DNA of 64,000 nt, from contig VMSZ01000034.1 in NCBI GenBank assembly GCA_013791885.1, forward strand, positions 33,556 through 97,555, written 5' to 3'. The DNA comes from Sulfurimonas sp. (GTDB lineage: Bacteria > Campylobacterota > Campylobacteria > Campylobacterales > Sulfurimonadaceae). The position numbers were made by a program, and so were the translations under genes. Position 1 is the stretch's first letter; every line of letters starts with the position of its first letter. Of the stretch, positions 6,827 through 16,769 are shown one piece after another. The notes beneath the pieces were generated by a model, which was not told where the DNA came from, searched no databases, and saw only the letters and a list, made by a program, of their open reading frames with translations.

Positions 6827-9040
6827 TTAGATATCTCTCTCAATTACTCTCTGGAAAGTATTAAAGTAGTTGTCTTGTAACTGCTCCATACTCATGGAAA
6901 CATCGTTTACCTTAACAGTATTGCCGCCGACAGTTCCGATTTGCTCACATTTTAAGTCGCCTAACATTTCTTCAAACGCAGCGCAGTTTTCCGGCTTTAC
7001 TTCGATGATAGCGCGGCTCATACTCTCTGCAAATATGTCTCTTGCATCAGCGACTTTCATATCTACATCACAGCCTAGACCTGAAGTTGCTGCCATTTTT
7101 GCTAAAGCAATAGCAACACCGCCGCTGCTTGCATCTTTAGCACATTCCAGCAAGTTTTTCTTGTTCGCTTCAATAACCAAGTCCCAAAGAGCTAATTCAT
7201 TTTTGTAGTTAATTTCTGGAAGTGTTCCCGCAACTGTATGGCAAATCTCTTTCATGTATAAAGAACCGCCAAACTCAGATTTTGATTCACCTACCAGGTA
7301 AAGTACATTGCCCTCAGTTTGAAAACTAGACATCAAAACATTGTTTTGGTCATCGTTTACACCTACAGTTGCAATAGAAGGTGTCGGGAAAACTGAAACG
7401 CCGTTTGTTTCATTGTACAGTGAAACATTCCCGCCAATAACAGGCGTAGTAAGTTCGGCACATGCTTCTTTAATACCAAGACAGCTTTGGCCAAACTGCC
7501 ACATAACTTCAGGATTTTCAGGGTTACCGAAGTTCAGACAATCCGTAATAGCAAGAGGACGAGCACCACTCATGGCGACATTTCTACCTGACTCAATTAC
7601 AGCCGCAGCACCACCGCCCATTGGGTCGATGTAGCAGTAACGAACGTTACAGTCAGCAGACATTGCAAGCGCTTTTCCGTTCTCTTTAATACGAATAACA
7701 GAAGCGTCAAGCATCCCGCCTTTTTTGATTGTGTTGGTCTGAACCATAGAGTCATACTGAGTATAAATCCATGCTTTATCAACAACTTCCATAGATTTTG
7801 TCAATGTCTCAAACGCAGCCTGATTAGAAACTTTTGCAAAGTCGTTGATAGTCACGTTTGCGATTTTATCTAGGTACTTTGGTCTTGTCATTGGACGGTT
7901 AAGTTCCGGTGCTTCTTCACTTACCGGGTCAACAGGAACCTCAGCAACTTTCTCACCATGCCAGAAAAGCTCCATATTTCCAGTTGCAGTTACTTCACCG
8001 ATAACAGCAGCATCCAAGTCCCACTTCTCAAAAATGTCAATAATCGCTTGTTCTGAACCTTTTTTAGCACATAAAAGCATACGCTCTTGAGACTCTGAAA
8101 GCATAAAATCATAAGGAGTCATGTTTTCTTCACGAGCCGGAACTTTATCAAGGTGCATAATCATTCCAGAACCTGAACGTCCAGCCATCTCAAAAGATGA
8201 AGATGTCAAACCTGCCGCACCCATATCTTGAATACCCACAACATAGTCAGTTTTGAAAAGCTCTAAACACGCTTCAAGCAGAAGTTTTTCAGTAAACGGG
8301 TCACCAACCTGAACAGTCGGACGAAGAGATTTTGACTCCTCAGTAAAACTATCAGATGACATTACAGCTCCGCCAAGACCGTCACGGCCAGTTTTTGCGC
8401 CAACGTACATTACCGGATTGCCGATACCATCTGCACGGCCGTAAAAAATCTCATCTGACTTTGCAAGACCTAAAGTAAATGCGTTTACAAGGATGTTTCC
8501 GTTGTAACACTCATCAAAACTTGTCTCACCGCCGATTGTAGGAACACCCATACAGTTTCCATAACCGCCGATTCCCGCAACAACACCACGTACCAAATAA
8601 CGTTGGTGTGCAGATATTTTGTCATCATTAAGCACATTGCCAAAACGCAGTGCGTTTAAGTTTGCAATAGGACGTGCGCCCATAGTAAATACGTCACGCA
8701 TAATCCCACCGACACCTGTTGCAGCACCTTGGTACGGCTCAATAAATGAAGGGTGATTGTGTGATTCCATCTTAAATACAGCCGCATAACCGCCGCCAAT
8801 GTCAATAACACCTGCGTTTTCACCTGGACCTTGAATAACCCATGGAGCTTTAGTCGGGAAACCTTTTAAGTGTACTTTTGAAGACTTATAAGAACAGTGC
8901 TCACTCCACATAGCTGAAAAAATTCCTAACTCTACTAAATTAGGTTCACGACCTAAAATCTGTTTGATATGCGTGTAGTCATCTTGAGATAATTTATGAT
9001 TTGAGAGTTGTTTTTCGATGTCTTGAAGTTGTTGGCTCAC
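6827..9040 (-). CDS. purL: Phosphoribosylformylglycinamidine synthase II
   Basis: A 737-residue small PurL that converts FGAR to FGAM with ATP and ammonia from PurQ, together with PurS; neither partner is in the window. Family marks are [11 protein letters not shown] (catalytic His), [29 protein letters not shown], and the second-half GGSLYM and [11 protein letters not shown]. The start is GTG 9040 with AGGA seven bases upstream. A perfect inverted pair AAACGCA-g-TGCGTTT lies inside at 8643-8657. It shares the de novo purine pathway with purH 2.8 kb away but is not in one operon with it. Confidence 0.97.
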   Translation of the reverse strand: MSQQLQDIEKQLSNHKLSQDDYTHIKQILGREPNLVELGIFSAMWSEHCSYKSSKVHLKGFPTKAPWVIQGPGENAGVIDIGGGYAAVFKMESHNHPSFIEPYQGAATGVGGIMRDVFTMGARPIANLNALRFGNVLNDDKISAHQRYLVRGVVAGIGGYGNCMGVPTIGGETSFDECYNGNILVNAFTLGLAKSDEIFYGRADGIGNPVMYVGAKTGRDGLGGAVMSSDSFTEESKSLRPTVQVGDPFTEKLLLEACLELFKTDYVVGIQDMGAAGLTSSSFEMAGRSGSGMIMHLDKVPAREENMTPYDFMLSESQERMLLCAKKGSEQAIIDIFEKWDLDAAVIGEVTATGNMELFWHGEKVAEVPVDPVSEEAPELNRPMTRPKYLDKIANVTINDFAKVSNQAAFETLTKSMEVVDKAWIYTQYDSMVQTNTIKKGGMLDASVIRIKENGKALAMSADCNVRYCYIDPMGGGAAAVIESGRNVAMSGARPLAITDCLNFGNPENPEVMWQFGQSCLGIKEACAELTTPVIGGNVSLYNETNGVSVFPTPSIATVGVNDDQNNVLMSSFQTEGNVLYLVGESKSEFGGSLYMKEICHTVAGTLPEINYKNELALWDLVIEANKKNLLECAKDASSGGVAIALAKMAATSGLGCDVDMKVADARDIFAESMSRAIIEVKPENCAAFEEMLGDLKCEQIGTVGGNTVKVNDVSMSMEQLQDNYFNTFQRVIERDI
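8643..8657. repeat. Inverted pair of the over-represented heptamer AAACGCA
   Basis: AAACGCA-G-TGCGTTT inside purL is a perfect 15-base inverted pair of the window-wide heptamer described in the findings. Given here as a representative location; about 97 single copies were found by eye. Confidence 0.8.
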
Positions 9041-9150
9041 AGGTGAATCCTAAAATTTGGTTTTTAAATGCGGATTATAGCAAAAAGCTTGTAAAAGTTG
9101 TTTTAAAGTAAAGATAGATAGTAGAAATTTGTAATTATGCATATTTGATA

Positions 9151-9177
9151 CGTGCTCCCAAGTAAACCTTGGGAACG
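9151..9177 (-). terminator. Hairpin downstream of rubrerythrin
   Basis: TCCCAAG-taaac-CTTGGGA (9156-9174) with a flanking CGT/ACG pair. It lies 28 bases past the rubrerythrin stop. It lacks a clear T tract on the minus side, so termination is inferred. CCCAAG...CTTGGGAACGAG hairpins are also common as dispersed intergenic palindromes. Confidence 0.5.
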
Positions 9178-9204
9178 AGTGTGAGCAAGCAAGTGAAGTT
9201 GTTG

Positions 9205-9864
9205 TTAGCCTACACTCACATCTTTATTGCGTTTTTTAAAGTACTCTTTCTCAACACGGCAAAGAGGACAGGCCCCTGGAGGTTTTTTGCCTTTATGGAC
9301 ATGGCCGCAGACTTCACACACCCACTCTTCATCATCATCGCCTTCAAAGAAACCTTCCGCTTCAAGTGCTTCAAGCAGTTCTCTGTACTCTTTTTCATGC
9401 TCGACTTCCACACGTCCGATTGCTTTAAACATTCTGGCAATTTCCTTGAGTCCTTCTTCTCTGGCTATCTCTTCAAATTCAGGATACATTATTTCATGCT
9501 CATACTGCTCGCCATCGGCCGCATAGACTAAGTTTTTAGCTGTTGAATCAAACTCGAAGTCATGCACGAGCTTATTGTATGCTTTGTACTCCGCCATTGC
9601 GTGATACTTCTCATTATTCGCAGCTTCTTGCAGAAATCTTGCAATTCTATGGAAACCCTCTTTGTAAGCTATATCCGCAAAGAATTCATATTTGTTTCTC
9701 GCCTGAGATTCACCCGCAAAAGCTTTCATTAGATTGACAGCTGTCAAATTTTCTGTGATGCATTCCATATGCTCACCACAACAAACTAAGGTTCCACCCC
9801 CAACATTTTGAACTTCTACTTCATTGCCGCATTTATTGCATTTATAAGTTTCATATTTTCTCAT
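9205..9864 (-). CDS. rbr: Desulforedoxin-rubrerythrin-rubredoxin fusion protein
   Basis: A 219-residue three-domain peroxidase. The N-terminal desulforedoxin-like iron site is YKCNKCG plus LVCCGEHM. The central four-helix diiron domain (about 40-170) has ESQARNKY, ANNEKYHA, EYEHEIMYPEF and VEVEHEKEY ligand motifs. The C-terminal rubredoxin knuckles are WVCEVCGHVH and GACPLCR. This order matches the desulforubrerythrin known from Campylobacter, which reduces hydrogen peroxide in the cytoplasm. AAGGAA precedes the ATG. It sits 18 bases downstream of a ferritin-like diiron protein gene, suggesting a joint oxidative-stress unit. Confidence 0.93.
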   Translation of the reverse strand: MRKYETYKCNKCGNEVEVQNVGGGTLVCCGEHMECITENLTAVNLMKAFAGESQARNKYEFFADIAYKEGFHRIARFLQEAANNEKYHAMAEYKAYNKLVHDFEFDSTAKNLVYAADGEQYEHEIMYPEFEEIAREEGLKEIARMFKAIGRVEVEHEKEYRELLEALEAEGFFEGDDDEEWVCEVCGHVHKGKKPPGACPLCRVEKEYFKKRNKDVSVG

Positions 9865-9882
9865 TCTTTTTTCCTTTTATAA

Positions 9883-10398
9883 TTATTGTAAATTTTTCTT
9901 TAAATCTGCTACAAACTCTGTAATATCATCATGCAGTGCCTGAAGGTCTTCTTCATGCTCAACCTCATCACCAAGGATAGAACTTATCAAATCATAGGTA
10001 ACAATATCTTTATTTCTCGTAGTTTCAACGATGTTACTATACGTTCGTATAGCGCATTGCTCACCTTTTATAGCGTCTTCTAAAATCTTTACAACGTCAA
10101 AATCTTTGGGTGCGTCATAGCCACAATTTGTTTGCGTAAACCACTCTTGCGGGTGTAAAATTGGTGTGCCGCCAAGTTGCAAAATCCTGTCTGCAATCAT
10201 AGTCGCGTGTCTTAGCTCATCTGCCGCATGTTGATTTAGTTCAACTATAGCTGCATCTTTCATAAGCCCTTTAATAACCTTACTCTCTATAAAATATTGG
10301 TAATACGCAAGCCACTCATCCGCGTATGCTCTGTTGAGTAAAGTAATTATTTCGTCTACCTCTATCCCTTTAATGATAGAATTTCCAACTCTTGCCAT
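9883..10398 (-). CDS. Ferritin-like diiron protein (bacterioferritin/Dps-like)
   Basis: A 171-residue four-helix protein. Metal-ligand positions are the Glu in YADEWLAYYQY, the ExxH in HAADELRHA, the Glu in KGEQCAIR, and GDEVEHEEDL. These define a ferritin-like carboxylate diiron site. Iron storage or peroxide consumption is the likely role. AAGGAG stands before the ATG. It is the upstream partner of the rubrerythrin gene. Confidence 0.85.
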   Translation of the reverse strand: MARVGNSIIKGIEVDEIITLLNRAYADEWLAYYQYFIESKVIKGLMKDAAIVELNQHAADELRHATMIADRILQLGGTPILHPQEWFTQTNCGYDAPKDFDVVKILEDAIKGEQCAIRTYSNIVETTRNKDIVTYDLISSILGDEVEHEEDLQALHDDITEFVADLKKNLQ

Positions 10399-10473
10399 TT
10401 TGTACTCCTTTTAGCTTATAAAGGATAATTTTTATCCGTTAGTAACTTTACTCTTTAAATTCTTTGGATTTAA

Positions 10474-10998
10474 TTAATGGAAAGTGAAATCGCTTTTTGT
10501 GCGGAGATTCTTTTTTAAAAGAAAAATGTTTATGTAGTGAATTTCAAGTATTTCATACTCTTTGGTTACATTTGGAAGTTTTACTTTAAATTCATCGCCT
10601 GTACTTTTACCTAATAGTGCGCGTGCTAATGGGGAATGTACAGAGATAAGGCCGTTTTCCGGTTCGCTTTCTAAAACGCCGCAGATAGTGTAGGTTTCTT
10701 CATCACCGTTGTGAATATTTTCCACTTTTACACTGCTGCCAAAGCTCACTCGGGAGTGTTCGTGCAGGGAAGGGTCAATTATTTGGGAGTTCTGTATCAT
10801 GGAGTTAAGATAAAATAATCTTTTATCTATAAAACGCAGCTTCTCTTTTGCGGCTTGATAATCTGCGTTTTCACTGCGGTCGCCAAGAGCAGCGGCGACA
10901 AGTTTTTCATGAGCTACTTTTGGTTTTTCATGTTCAAGCAAAAACTTGAACTCTTCTATGAGAAGGTCATAACCCTCGACACTCATTGGCTCTTTCAA
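10474..10998 (-). CDS. greB: GreA/GreB-family transcript cleavage factor, GreB-like
   Basis: A 174-residue elongation factor that rescues backtracked RNA polymerase by stimulating transcript cleavage. The N-terminal coiled coil carries LGDRSENADYQAAKEKLRFI, whose DRSENADY form resembles GreB more than GreA (GDLKENAEY). The C-terminal FKBP-like domain includes the SPLARALLGKSTGDEF signature. The TTG at 10998 is taken as start because it preserves the KEPMS opening seen in Campylobacterota homologs and AAGG lies six bases upstream. The tail after residue 160 is basic. GreA versus GreB is uncertain. Confidence 0.85.
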   Translation of the reverse strand: MKEPMSVEGYDLLIEEFKFLLEHEKPKVAHEKLVAAALGDRSENADYQAAKEKLRFIDKRLFYLNSMIQNSQIIDPSLHEHSRVSFGSSVKVENIHNGDEETYTICGVLESEPENGLISVHSPLARALLGKSTGDEFKVKLPNVTKEYEILEIHYINIFLLKKNLRTKSDFTFH

Positions 10999-11006
10999 GA
11001 AGAGCC

Positions 11007-11336
11007 TTAACTTGCAAAACCTACTATATAGTAGGTCTCTTTATTCTCTAGTTTATTGACTGCAACTTTAAATTTCTCGCTGAAGTGTTCTATTTTCTCA
11101 CGTGCAGCTTGTGCTAATTCTGCACTTGGAGCTTCTATTTTTATTTTAAAGCAGTCATTCGAATTTGATAAAGCAACATAAGAGCCGTCTACTTTTAAAT
11201 GGTCATGTAAGTCCATAATATGTTTTTGAATTTTTTCGTATCCCGAAGTATTGTTTTCTATTTTTTCGAGCTGATTTAATAAAGCATCATTTGGTACATA
11301 CCCAAGTTGTTTCAACATAGCATCTCTCTGTAGCAT
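11007..11336 (-). CDS. Conserved hypothetical protein
   Basis: A 109-residue soluble protein that I do not recognise. It has two amphipathic helices in the first half and an alternating beta/alpha second half ending in TYYIVGFAS. There is no signal peptide, metal motif or nucleotide motif. It ends nine bases before the GreB start, so the two are probably cotranscribed. ATG 11336 is the first start; ATG 11318 is a possible alternative behind AGAGAG. Confidence 0.6.
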   Translation of the reverse strand: MLQRDAMLKQLGYVPNDALLNQLEKIENNTSGYEKIQKHIMDLHDHLKVDGSYVALSNSNDCFKIKIEAPSAELAQAAREKIEHFSEKFKVAVNKLENKETYYIVGFAS

Positions 11337-11466
11337 GGAGTTTTACTCTTTTTTTCAAATTTTGTGAAAAAATCATAACAGTTTTTTGTAAACATTCAGA
11401 ATTAATTTTATTTGCTTTAACTATAATAATGGCAAATACTCAAAATTTTAATAAAGAGAGACACTT

Positions 11467-12270
11467 ATGACTGAAGAGATACTCAAAAAGATAAAGCAAC
11501 TTCCTCCGCTTCCAGAGTCTGCTATGCAGATAGAAGCCGTGTATCAAAGCCCAGACAGCAGCTTTAATGACATGGTTAAAATTTTAGAAAAAGATCCTCT
11601 TTTAACGGCAGATATTCTCAAAGCTGCGAATTCTCCGTTATATGGTTTTTCTCGAGAAATAAACGCAATCAGCCAAGCAGTCGGACTTTTTGGCATGGGA
11701 ACTGTCAGAGGTTTTGCACTTGCGAGCATTGTTAAAAAAAGCTTTTCTCTTGATTTGTCTCCATATGGAATAAGCAACGAGATGTTTTCAGAACTTTCTA
11801 AAAAACAGCATGGCCTCATGACTGCCTGGTGTCTTAGAAAAGAGAACAAACTTTTGGGTGTTTTATCACCTGCTGCGTTTCTTGTAGAGATTGGCAAGGT
11901 TCTTATCTCGCAACAAATCATGGCTGATGGAACTCAAAATGAATTCCGTGATGCCCTCAAAGAATTGCAAGATGTTGAAGCAGCTGAGAGAAAAGTAGTT
12001 GGCACAGACACGCCTGAAGTCAGTGCTACCATCTTTTCACAGTGGAAATTTGAAGAAGGACTTGTTGAAGTAATTAAACATTGCCAAAATCCAAAGAATG
12101 CTTCAACTCCGAATAATCAAAGAGCTGCGTCAATTTTAAATGTTGTACGTGTCTGTGTCCCAATCAACGGAGTTATTACAGATGAAAGCGTTGCGCAGGC
12201 GAAAGAACTTATCACAGCTTACGGTTTAGATATGGAAAGCTTTGATAAAGCATTAGAAAACGCGAGATAG
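11467..12270 (+). CDS. HDOD-domain protein
   Basis: A 267-residue cytosolic protein made almost entirely of one HDOD domain (PF08668), a catalytically dead HD relative used in signalling. Marks are LPPLPESAMQ, ADILKAANSPLYG, AISQAVGLFGMGTVRGFALAS, and the later ATIFSQWKFEEGLVEVIKHCQNP. HDOD proteins are often tied to c-di-GMP output or regulation of other proteins; the partner here is unknown. Six bases separate it from the RNase R gene, giving a probable HDOD-rnr-holA operon. Confidence 0.88.
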   Translation: MTEEILKKIKQLPPLPESAMQIEAVYQSPDSSFNDMVKILEKDPLLTADILKAANSPLYGFSREINAISQAVGLFGMGTVRGFALASIVKKSFSLDLSPYGISNEMFSELSKKQHGLMTAWCLRKENKLLGVLSPAAFLVEIGKVLISQQIMADGTQNEFRDALKELQDVEAAERKVVGTDTPEVSATIFSQWKFEEGLVEVIKHCQNPKNASTPNNQRAASILNVVRVCVPINGVITDESVAQAKELITAYGLDMESFDKALENAR

Positions 12271-12276
12271 ATTTCC

Positions 12277-14217
12277 TTGAAATCTCTTCTCATTAGGCTC
12301 ACACTGGGCCTACACGAACAAGACATTACGCCTGAAGAAATGGTACATGTCAATAACTTTTTAGCAAAAAAATACATCACAAAGCATGACAGTCTTTATA
12401 AATTCAACTCCAAATACCGTGCAGGGACTCTGGGTCTTGTTCAAAATGGCACAGCCTATTTACACGTTATAGGAGAAAATGTTCGTGATTTATTTATTGG
12501 TGATGGAGATTTAGGCACGGCTAAAGAAGGTGACCTGATCATTGCTTCAAGAAATCTTGGGGTTCGAGGAACACCAAGTGCCAGAGTTGCAGAAATTGTA
12601 GGACGAGCTGTGAGTTACAGTGTTGCATACATTATAGAAAAAGACAAACATCGCTCTTTAGTTGACTTAAAAACAGAGTTTCCAGTCGGTGCAGAACTTA
12701 GCAAAGAACAACTAGAAAGCTATGAAGTCGGAGATGTTTTTAAAGTCAACAACCAAGAAAACATCATTATGGAGAAACTCGGAAACATCAACGACCCTTT
12801 AGTTGATGAAAAAATAGTTTTGGCTCAGTTTAACAAACATGATGAATTCAGCCAGGATGTTCTCGATATCGCTGCTTCATTTGCTCCTGTGGATGCAAAA
12901 AAATACCCTAAACGCAAAGACCTAAGAGCTCTTGCGTTTTGTACAATCGACCCGGTCACGGCAAAAGATTATGATGATGCAATTTATTGGGATGACAAAA
13001 ACACAACACTTTATGTCGCTATTGCAGACGTAAGCGAATATGTCACTCCTTTTGGCGCAATTGATGATGAAGCGATTTACAGAAGTTTTTCCATCTACCT
13101 TCCTCACCGTTCTATTCCTATGCTTCCTCGTCAACTGAGTGAAACTCTTTGTTCACTTCAGCCACACGTTGATAGACTTGCCTATGTTTTTGAGATTAAA
13201 CTTGATTTGGAAAGTCTGGAAGTAGCAAGTTCTCACGTTTATGAAGCCATCATCCACTCTCAAAGAAGATTTAACTACGAAGAGATAGATGCGTTCTTTG
13301 AGGGGAAACTTCAAGCTCAAAATAAAGAAGAGAAAGAGATTTTTGCTTACATAAAAAAACTAAGAGTCGTCACTGACGCTCTCAAAGAAAAAAGACTCAA
13401 AGTCGGGTATAACTTCCGTTCATCTGAGCTTGAAATGACTATAGACGAAAACTCAAATCTTGTCTCAACTTCGCTTGCAGAAGAAACGCCATCGCACGGA
13501 CTGATTGAAGATTGTATGCTTTTAGCCAACAAAGAAGCGGCGAAACAGTTTGAGCGGGGAATTTTCAGAATCCATGAGCCGCCAAGTCAGGCAAAACTGC
13601 AAAATCTTTATCAGGAACTCGCGGGAATCGGTATGTCAATTGACATCAAAAATTCTATTAAAGAAACTATTACAGATATACAAAAACAAGCAACCGAGAT
13701 GGGGCTAGAGTCTGAAGTCGATACCCTCATCATCCGTTCTCAGATGCAGGCAAGATACGCTCCTCTAAACGCAGGACACTTTGGATTAGGTTTTGAGCAG
13801 TATACGCACTTCACTTCGCCAATACGCCGTTACTCGGACCTCATCGTCCATAGACTTCTTAAAGCAATTGCCAACAATGACACGGTTGAAGGATCTTATG
13901 TTCTAAGAAACATAGAAGCGCTAGCAATGGCCATCAGTGAAAAAGAACGAGAAGCAAGTACGATAGAATCAGAATTTATGGCCAGAAAATTTGCGCGCTG
14001 GGCTGCTGGGAATCTTGGCAATGAATTTAAAGCCCGCATTAGCGGTACTGAACCAGACTTAAAAGCAGACTTACATGATGAGATTATGGGAGCAAGGTTA
14101 GCTCTTAGCTCTGCAATTCCAGTCATTTTATTTGAAGATGTCATTGTAAGAATAGACAAAGCAGACATCGCAAAAGCCAAAATTTTTGCCACAGTTGTTT
14201 CTAAAGTCGAGGAATAA
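12277..14217 (+). CDS. rnr: RNase R / RNase II family 3'-5' exoribonuclease
   Basis: A 646-residue hydrolytic exoribonuclease. The N-terminal part resembles cold-shock RNA-binding domains. The RNB domain (about 205-530) contains the metal-binding Asp cluster in CTIDPVTAKDYDDAIYWDD and the QARYAPLNAGHFGLGFEQY region. The C-terminal tail is short, so the S1 domain is reduced compared with E. coli RNase R (813 residues); the Helicobacter enzyme is similarly short. The start is TTG 12277, which keeps the frame close to the HDOD stop. The stop overlaps the holA ATG by one base. Confidence 0.92.
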   Translation: MKSLLIRLTLGLHEQDITPEEMVHVNNFLAKKYITKHDSLYKFNSKYRAGTLGLVQNGTAYLHVIGENVRDLFIGDGDLGTAKEGDLIIASRNLGVRGTPSARVAEIVGRAVSYSVAYIIEKDKHRSLVDLKTEFPVGAELSKEQLESYEVGDVFKVNNQENIIMEKLGNINDPLVDEKIVLAQFNKHDEFSQDVLDIAASFAPVDAKKYPKRKDLRALAFCTIDPVTAKDYDDAIYWDDKNTTLYVAIADVSEYVTPFGAIDDEAIYRSFSIYLPHRSIPMLPRQLSETLCSLQPHVDRLAYVFEIKLDLESLEVASSHVYEAIIHSQRRFNYEEIDAFFEGKLQAQNKEEKEIFAYIKKLRVVTDALKEKRLKVGYNFRSSELEMTIDENSNLVSTSLAEETPSHGLIEDCMLLANKEAAKQFERGIFRIHEPPSQAKLQNLYQELAGIGMSIDIKNSIKETITDIQKQATEMGLESEVDTLIIRSQMQARYAPLNAGHFGLGFEQYTHFTSPIRRYSDLIVHRLLKAIANNDTVEGSYVLRNIEALAMAISEKEREASTIESEFMARKFARWAAGNLGNEFKARISGTEPDLKADLHDEIMGARLALSSAIPVILFEDVIVRIDKADIAKAKIFATVVSKVEE

Positions 14218-15179
14218 TGTACAAAAGCGAGTTTGACAAACATATACAAAACAAGTCTGTCACAAACAGTTTTGTTTTTTACGGAGAGAGTGCGTTTCTT
14301 ATAGATATGTACACGCAGATGCTTAGTAACGTGGAGGATGCTTCTGTTTTAAAGTTTTACCATAATGAGTATGATTTTAATTCAGCCAAAGCACATCTCT
14401 CTCAAGCATCTTTATTTGGCGACAGAAATATCCTCATCATTAAAAGTGAGAAAAAAGTACCAAAAAAAGAGCTTGATGTTCTTTTAGCCTACTGTGAAAA
14501 AAACAGTGACAATATTTTTATCTATGCCTATTACGGTGATGATCATAAAACGTACGCCAAAGGTTTCGACGCTAAGAAAGTTATGAGCGTGCGTTTTTTT
14601 CATCCAAAAGATTTTGAAGCGCAAAATATTGTTTTGGCACTCGCCAAAGATAAAAAAGTAGACATAGATAAATATTCCATTGCTCACCTGCTTCATATTC
14701 ATCATGGAAATGTTGCGCTTGCCTGCAATGAACTTGACAAATTTAAAGTCTACGACAGAACTATTACAACCAAAGATATTGACACCCTTGTTTATGGTTT
14801 GGCAGAAGTCAATCTTGATGATTTTCTCAAAAAACTCTTGGCAAAAAAGGAGTTTCTTCCTGATTTGCAAAACATCTTGGAGCATGGGGAAGATGAAATA
14901 AGAGTCATTACTGCACTGACTTCTTACATAACGCAACTCTATATGTTTAACATCTACATCCGCGTCAATGGTTCGGCTAACGCTTTAGATATTCTAGGGT
15001 ATCCTGCTCCAAAATTTGTAGTTGATGAAAAAGCTGCGCTTTCACTGAAGTTTAAACCAAGCGTCTACTATAAACTTCACGAACTGCTTTTGGAGAGTGA
15101 ATTAAAAATGAAAAGTTCAAATGTAGACAAAAGTGCAATTTTGCTTTCAACACTCATTAAAGTTCAGAAAAATCTCTAA
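14217..15179 (+). CDS. holA: DNA polymerase III delta subunit
   Basis: A 320-residue clamp-loader subunit that opens the beta clamp. The N-terminal AAA-like fold has FVFYGESAFLIDMYTQML, where delta lacks a working P-loop, then SQASLFGDRNILIIK, which matches the clamp-contact region, and the C-terminal collar helices with LLLESELKMKSSNVD. It starts on the ATG overlapping the rnr stop by one base. The delta-prime gene holB lies 39 kb away in this window. Confidence 0.9.
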   Translation: MYKSEFDKHIQNKSVTNSFVFYGESAFLIDMYTQMLSNVEDASVLKFYHNEYDFNSAKAHLSQASLFGDRNILIIKSEKKVPKKELDVLLAYCEKNSDNIFIYAYYGDDHKTYAKGFDAKKVMSVRFFHPKDFEAQNIVLALAKDKKVDIDKYSIAHLLHIHHGNVALACNELDKFKVYDRTITTKDIDTLVYGLAEVNLDDFLKKLLAKKEFLPDLQNILEHGEDEIRVITALTSYITQLYMFNIYIRVNGSANALDILGYPAPKFVVDEKAALSLKFKPSVYYKLHELLLESELKMKSSNVDKSAILLSTLIKVQKNL

Positions 15180-15230
15180 GCTTTTTTAGCTGTTTTATGT
15201 TAAAATACGCCCTTATTATAGGGGTGTTTA

Positions 15231-16769
15231 GTGATAAAATTATTTCTGTTTTTATTAGTTTTTTTTATCTGCCCTGCCTTATTGCTTGCTGATAAACAAA
15301 AAAATATTCTCATCATCCATTCTTACTCTCAGGAGTATCTCTGGACGAAAAATCAGCACGAAGGTTTTGTACAGCATCTTCGACATGACTTCAACGAGCC
15401 TCTTACAATATCTACAGAATATCTTGACACAAAGCGGGTAACCTTTACTTTAGAATACCAAAAAAAATTTATAGAATATATCAATATGAAATATAGAGAA
15501 TTATCTCCGAACCTCATTTATGTTACTGACGACAATGCTATCAACTTTGTACTTCAAAACAGGAATACTCTCTTATTTAATGCTCCTGTTGTATTTTCGG
15601 GCATCAATAATTTAGATTTAGAAAAACGTCTTGACACAAACCATTTTACAGGTGTCTATGAAATTAAAGATGTGCAAGAAAATATAAATCTCCTTAAAAT
15701 ATTTTCACCCCAAACCAAAGAAATATATTTTCTTGGAGACGAGACTGAAACATATAATGCGATAGAGCAAGATATTAAAAACAAACAAGTACATTTCCCA
15801 AATATGAAGTTTCATTTTATTCATGCAAAAAAATTTACACAAGTACTATCAGAGTTGCAAAACCTTCCAAACAGATCTGTTGTTCTACTCACAACAATAG
15901 GCGGATTTGAGACGGATGACAGAGTGAACCAAACGCTTCAATCTTCCATAGATCAGTTGAGTAACATCAAAAATATTATCCTCATGAGTATGGAAGATGC
16001 GTATATCCAGAACAAAGTCATTGGAGGCTTTGTCACAGATGGAAAAAAGCAGGGTGATTTGGCTGCCAAAAAAGCTCGTAAAATACTGCAAAACGTTCCC
16101 GTTGAAAATATACAATCTACTTTTAGTGATGCCAACACCTATATGTTTGATAGAAAAGCTCTTCTTGAGGCTCAAATATTTCTGCCCGAGACTATCAAAA
16201 AGAAATCAAAAATCCTTAATGAAGAGGCCAGTTTTTACCTACGTTACGAAAAAGCCATACTCAACACTTTTTTTATAGGTCTTCTTCTTATGCTTGTATT
16301 TATGGCTTTAATCTATTTTATCTCCAGAGAGAAAAAACAAGAGTTGCTCCTAAATCAGCGTAATCTTCTAAAAGCTCAAAAAGTGTTGCGAATGAATCAA
16401 AGAATTATTGAAAATATACAAAAGATTACACATTCGATTTATTGGGAATTAGATAATGAAACTTCTAAAATATTTTTAGTCAATACGACCAATATAAATT
16501 TACCCCTGCAAAACGAAAAAAAAATTTCTTATGATGATTTTTTCAATTATTTAATATATCCAAGTGACTTTTATTTAATCAAAGAGAGTATGAAAGAAAC
16601 CATAAGCTCTTTAAAAAGCGCTACGCTAGAGCATAGAATACTTTTAAGTGACGGTTCATCCGTAAATGTACTCAACTCTTTTGAATACAGTGAAAGAGAT
16701 AATAATATGAAAATGATTATAGGAATAATGAAGCTTGTTGATGCGGAAAAGAATGATGTCAACAAATAA
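15231..16769 (+). CDS. Periplasmic substrate-binding-type sensor with membrane anchor, no recognised output domain
   Basis: A 512-residue protein. Residues 1-20 form a signal peptide. Residues ~24-330 match the ABC-transporter substrate-binding-like family (PF04392 type): ILIIHSYSQEYLWTKNQHEGF, GVYEIKDVQENINLLK and VIGGFVTDGKKQGDLAAKKA. One transmembrane helix lies at about 347-370, then a short coiled coil and a PAS-like cytoplasmic piece. No kinase, GGDEF, EAL or methyl-accepting domain follows. In related proteins this sensor is fused to such outputs. The start is GTG behind GGGGTG. It overlaps the SCO gene, so a three-gene signalling unit ending in a GGDEF-EAL protein is likely. Confidence 0.75.
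   Translation: MIKLFLFLLVFFICPALLLADKQKNILIIHSYSQEYLWTKNQHEGFVQHLRHDFNEPLTISTEYLDTKRVTFTLEYQKKFIEYINMKYRELSPNLIYVTDDNAINFVLQNRNTLLFNAPVVFSGINNLDLEKRLDTNHFTGVYEIKDVQENINLLKIFSPQTKEIYFLGDETETYNAIEQDIKNKQVHFPNMKFHFIHAKKFTQVLSELQNLPNRSVVLLTTIGGFETDDRVNQTLQSSIDQLSNIKNIILMSMEDAYIQNKVIGGFVTDGKKQGDLAAKKARKILQNVPVENIQSTFSDANTYMFDRKALLEAQIFLPETIKKKSKILNEEASFYLRYEKAILNTFFIGLLLMLVFMALIYFISREKKQELLLNQRNLLKAQKVLRMNQRIIENIQKITHSIYWELDNETSKIFLVNTTNINLPLQNEKKISYDDFFNYLIYPSDFYLIKESMKETISSLKSATLEHRILLSDGSSVNVLNSFEYSERDNNMKMIIGIMKLVDAEKNDVNK

Noticed and set aside
15231..16769. Sensor gene as a pseudogene that lost a kinase domain
   Set aside because: The downstream sequence is an intact SCO-like gene overlapping its end; no remnant of kinase or GGDEF motifs was seen in any frame.
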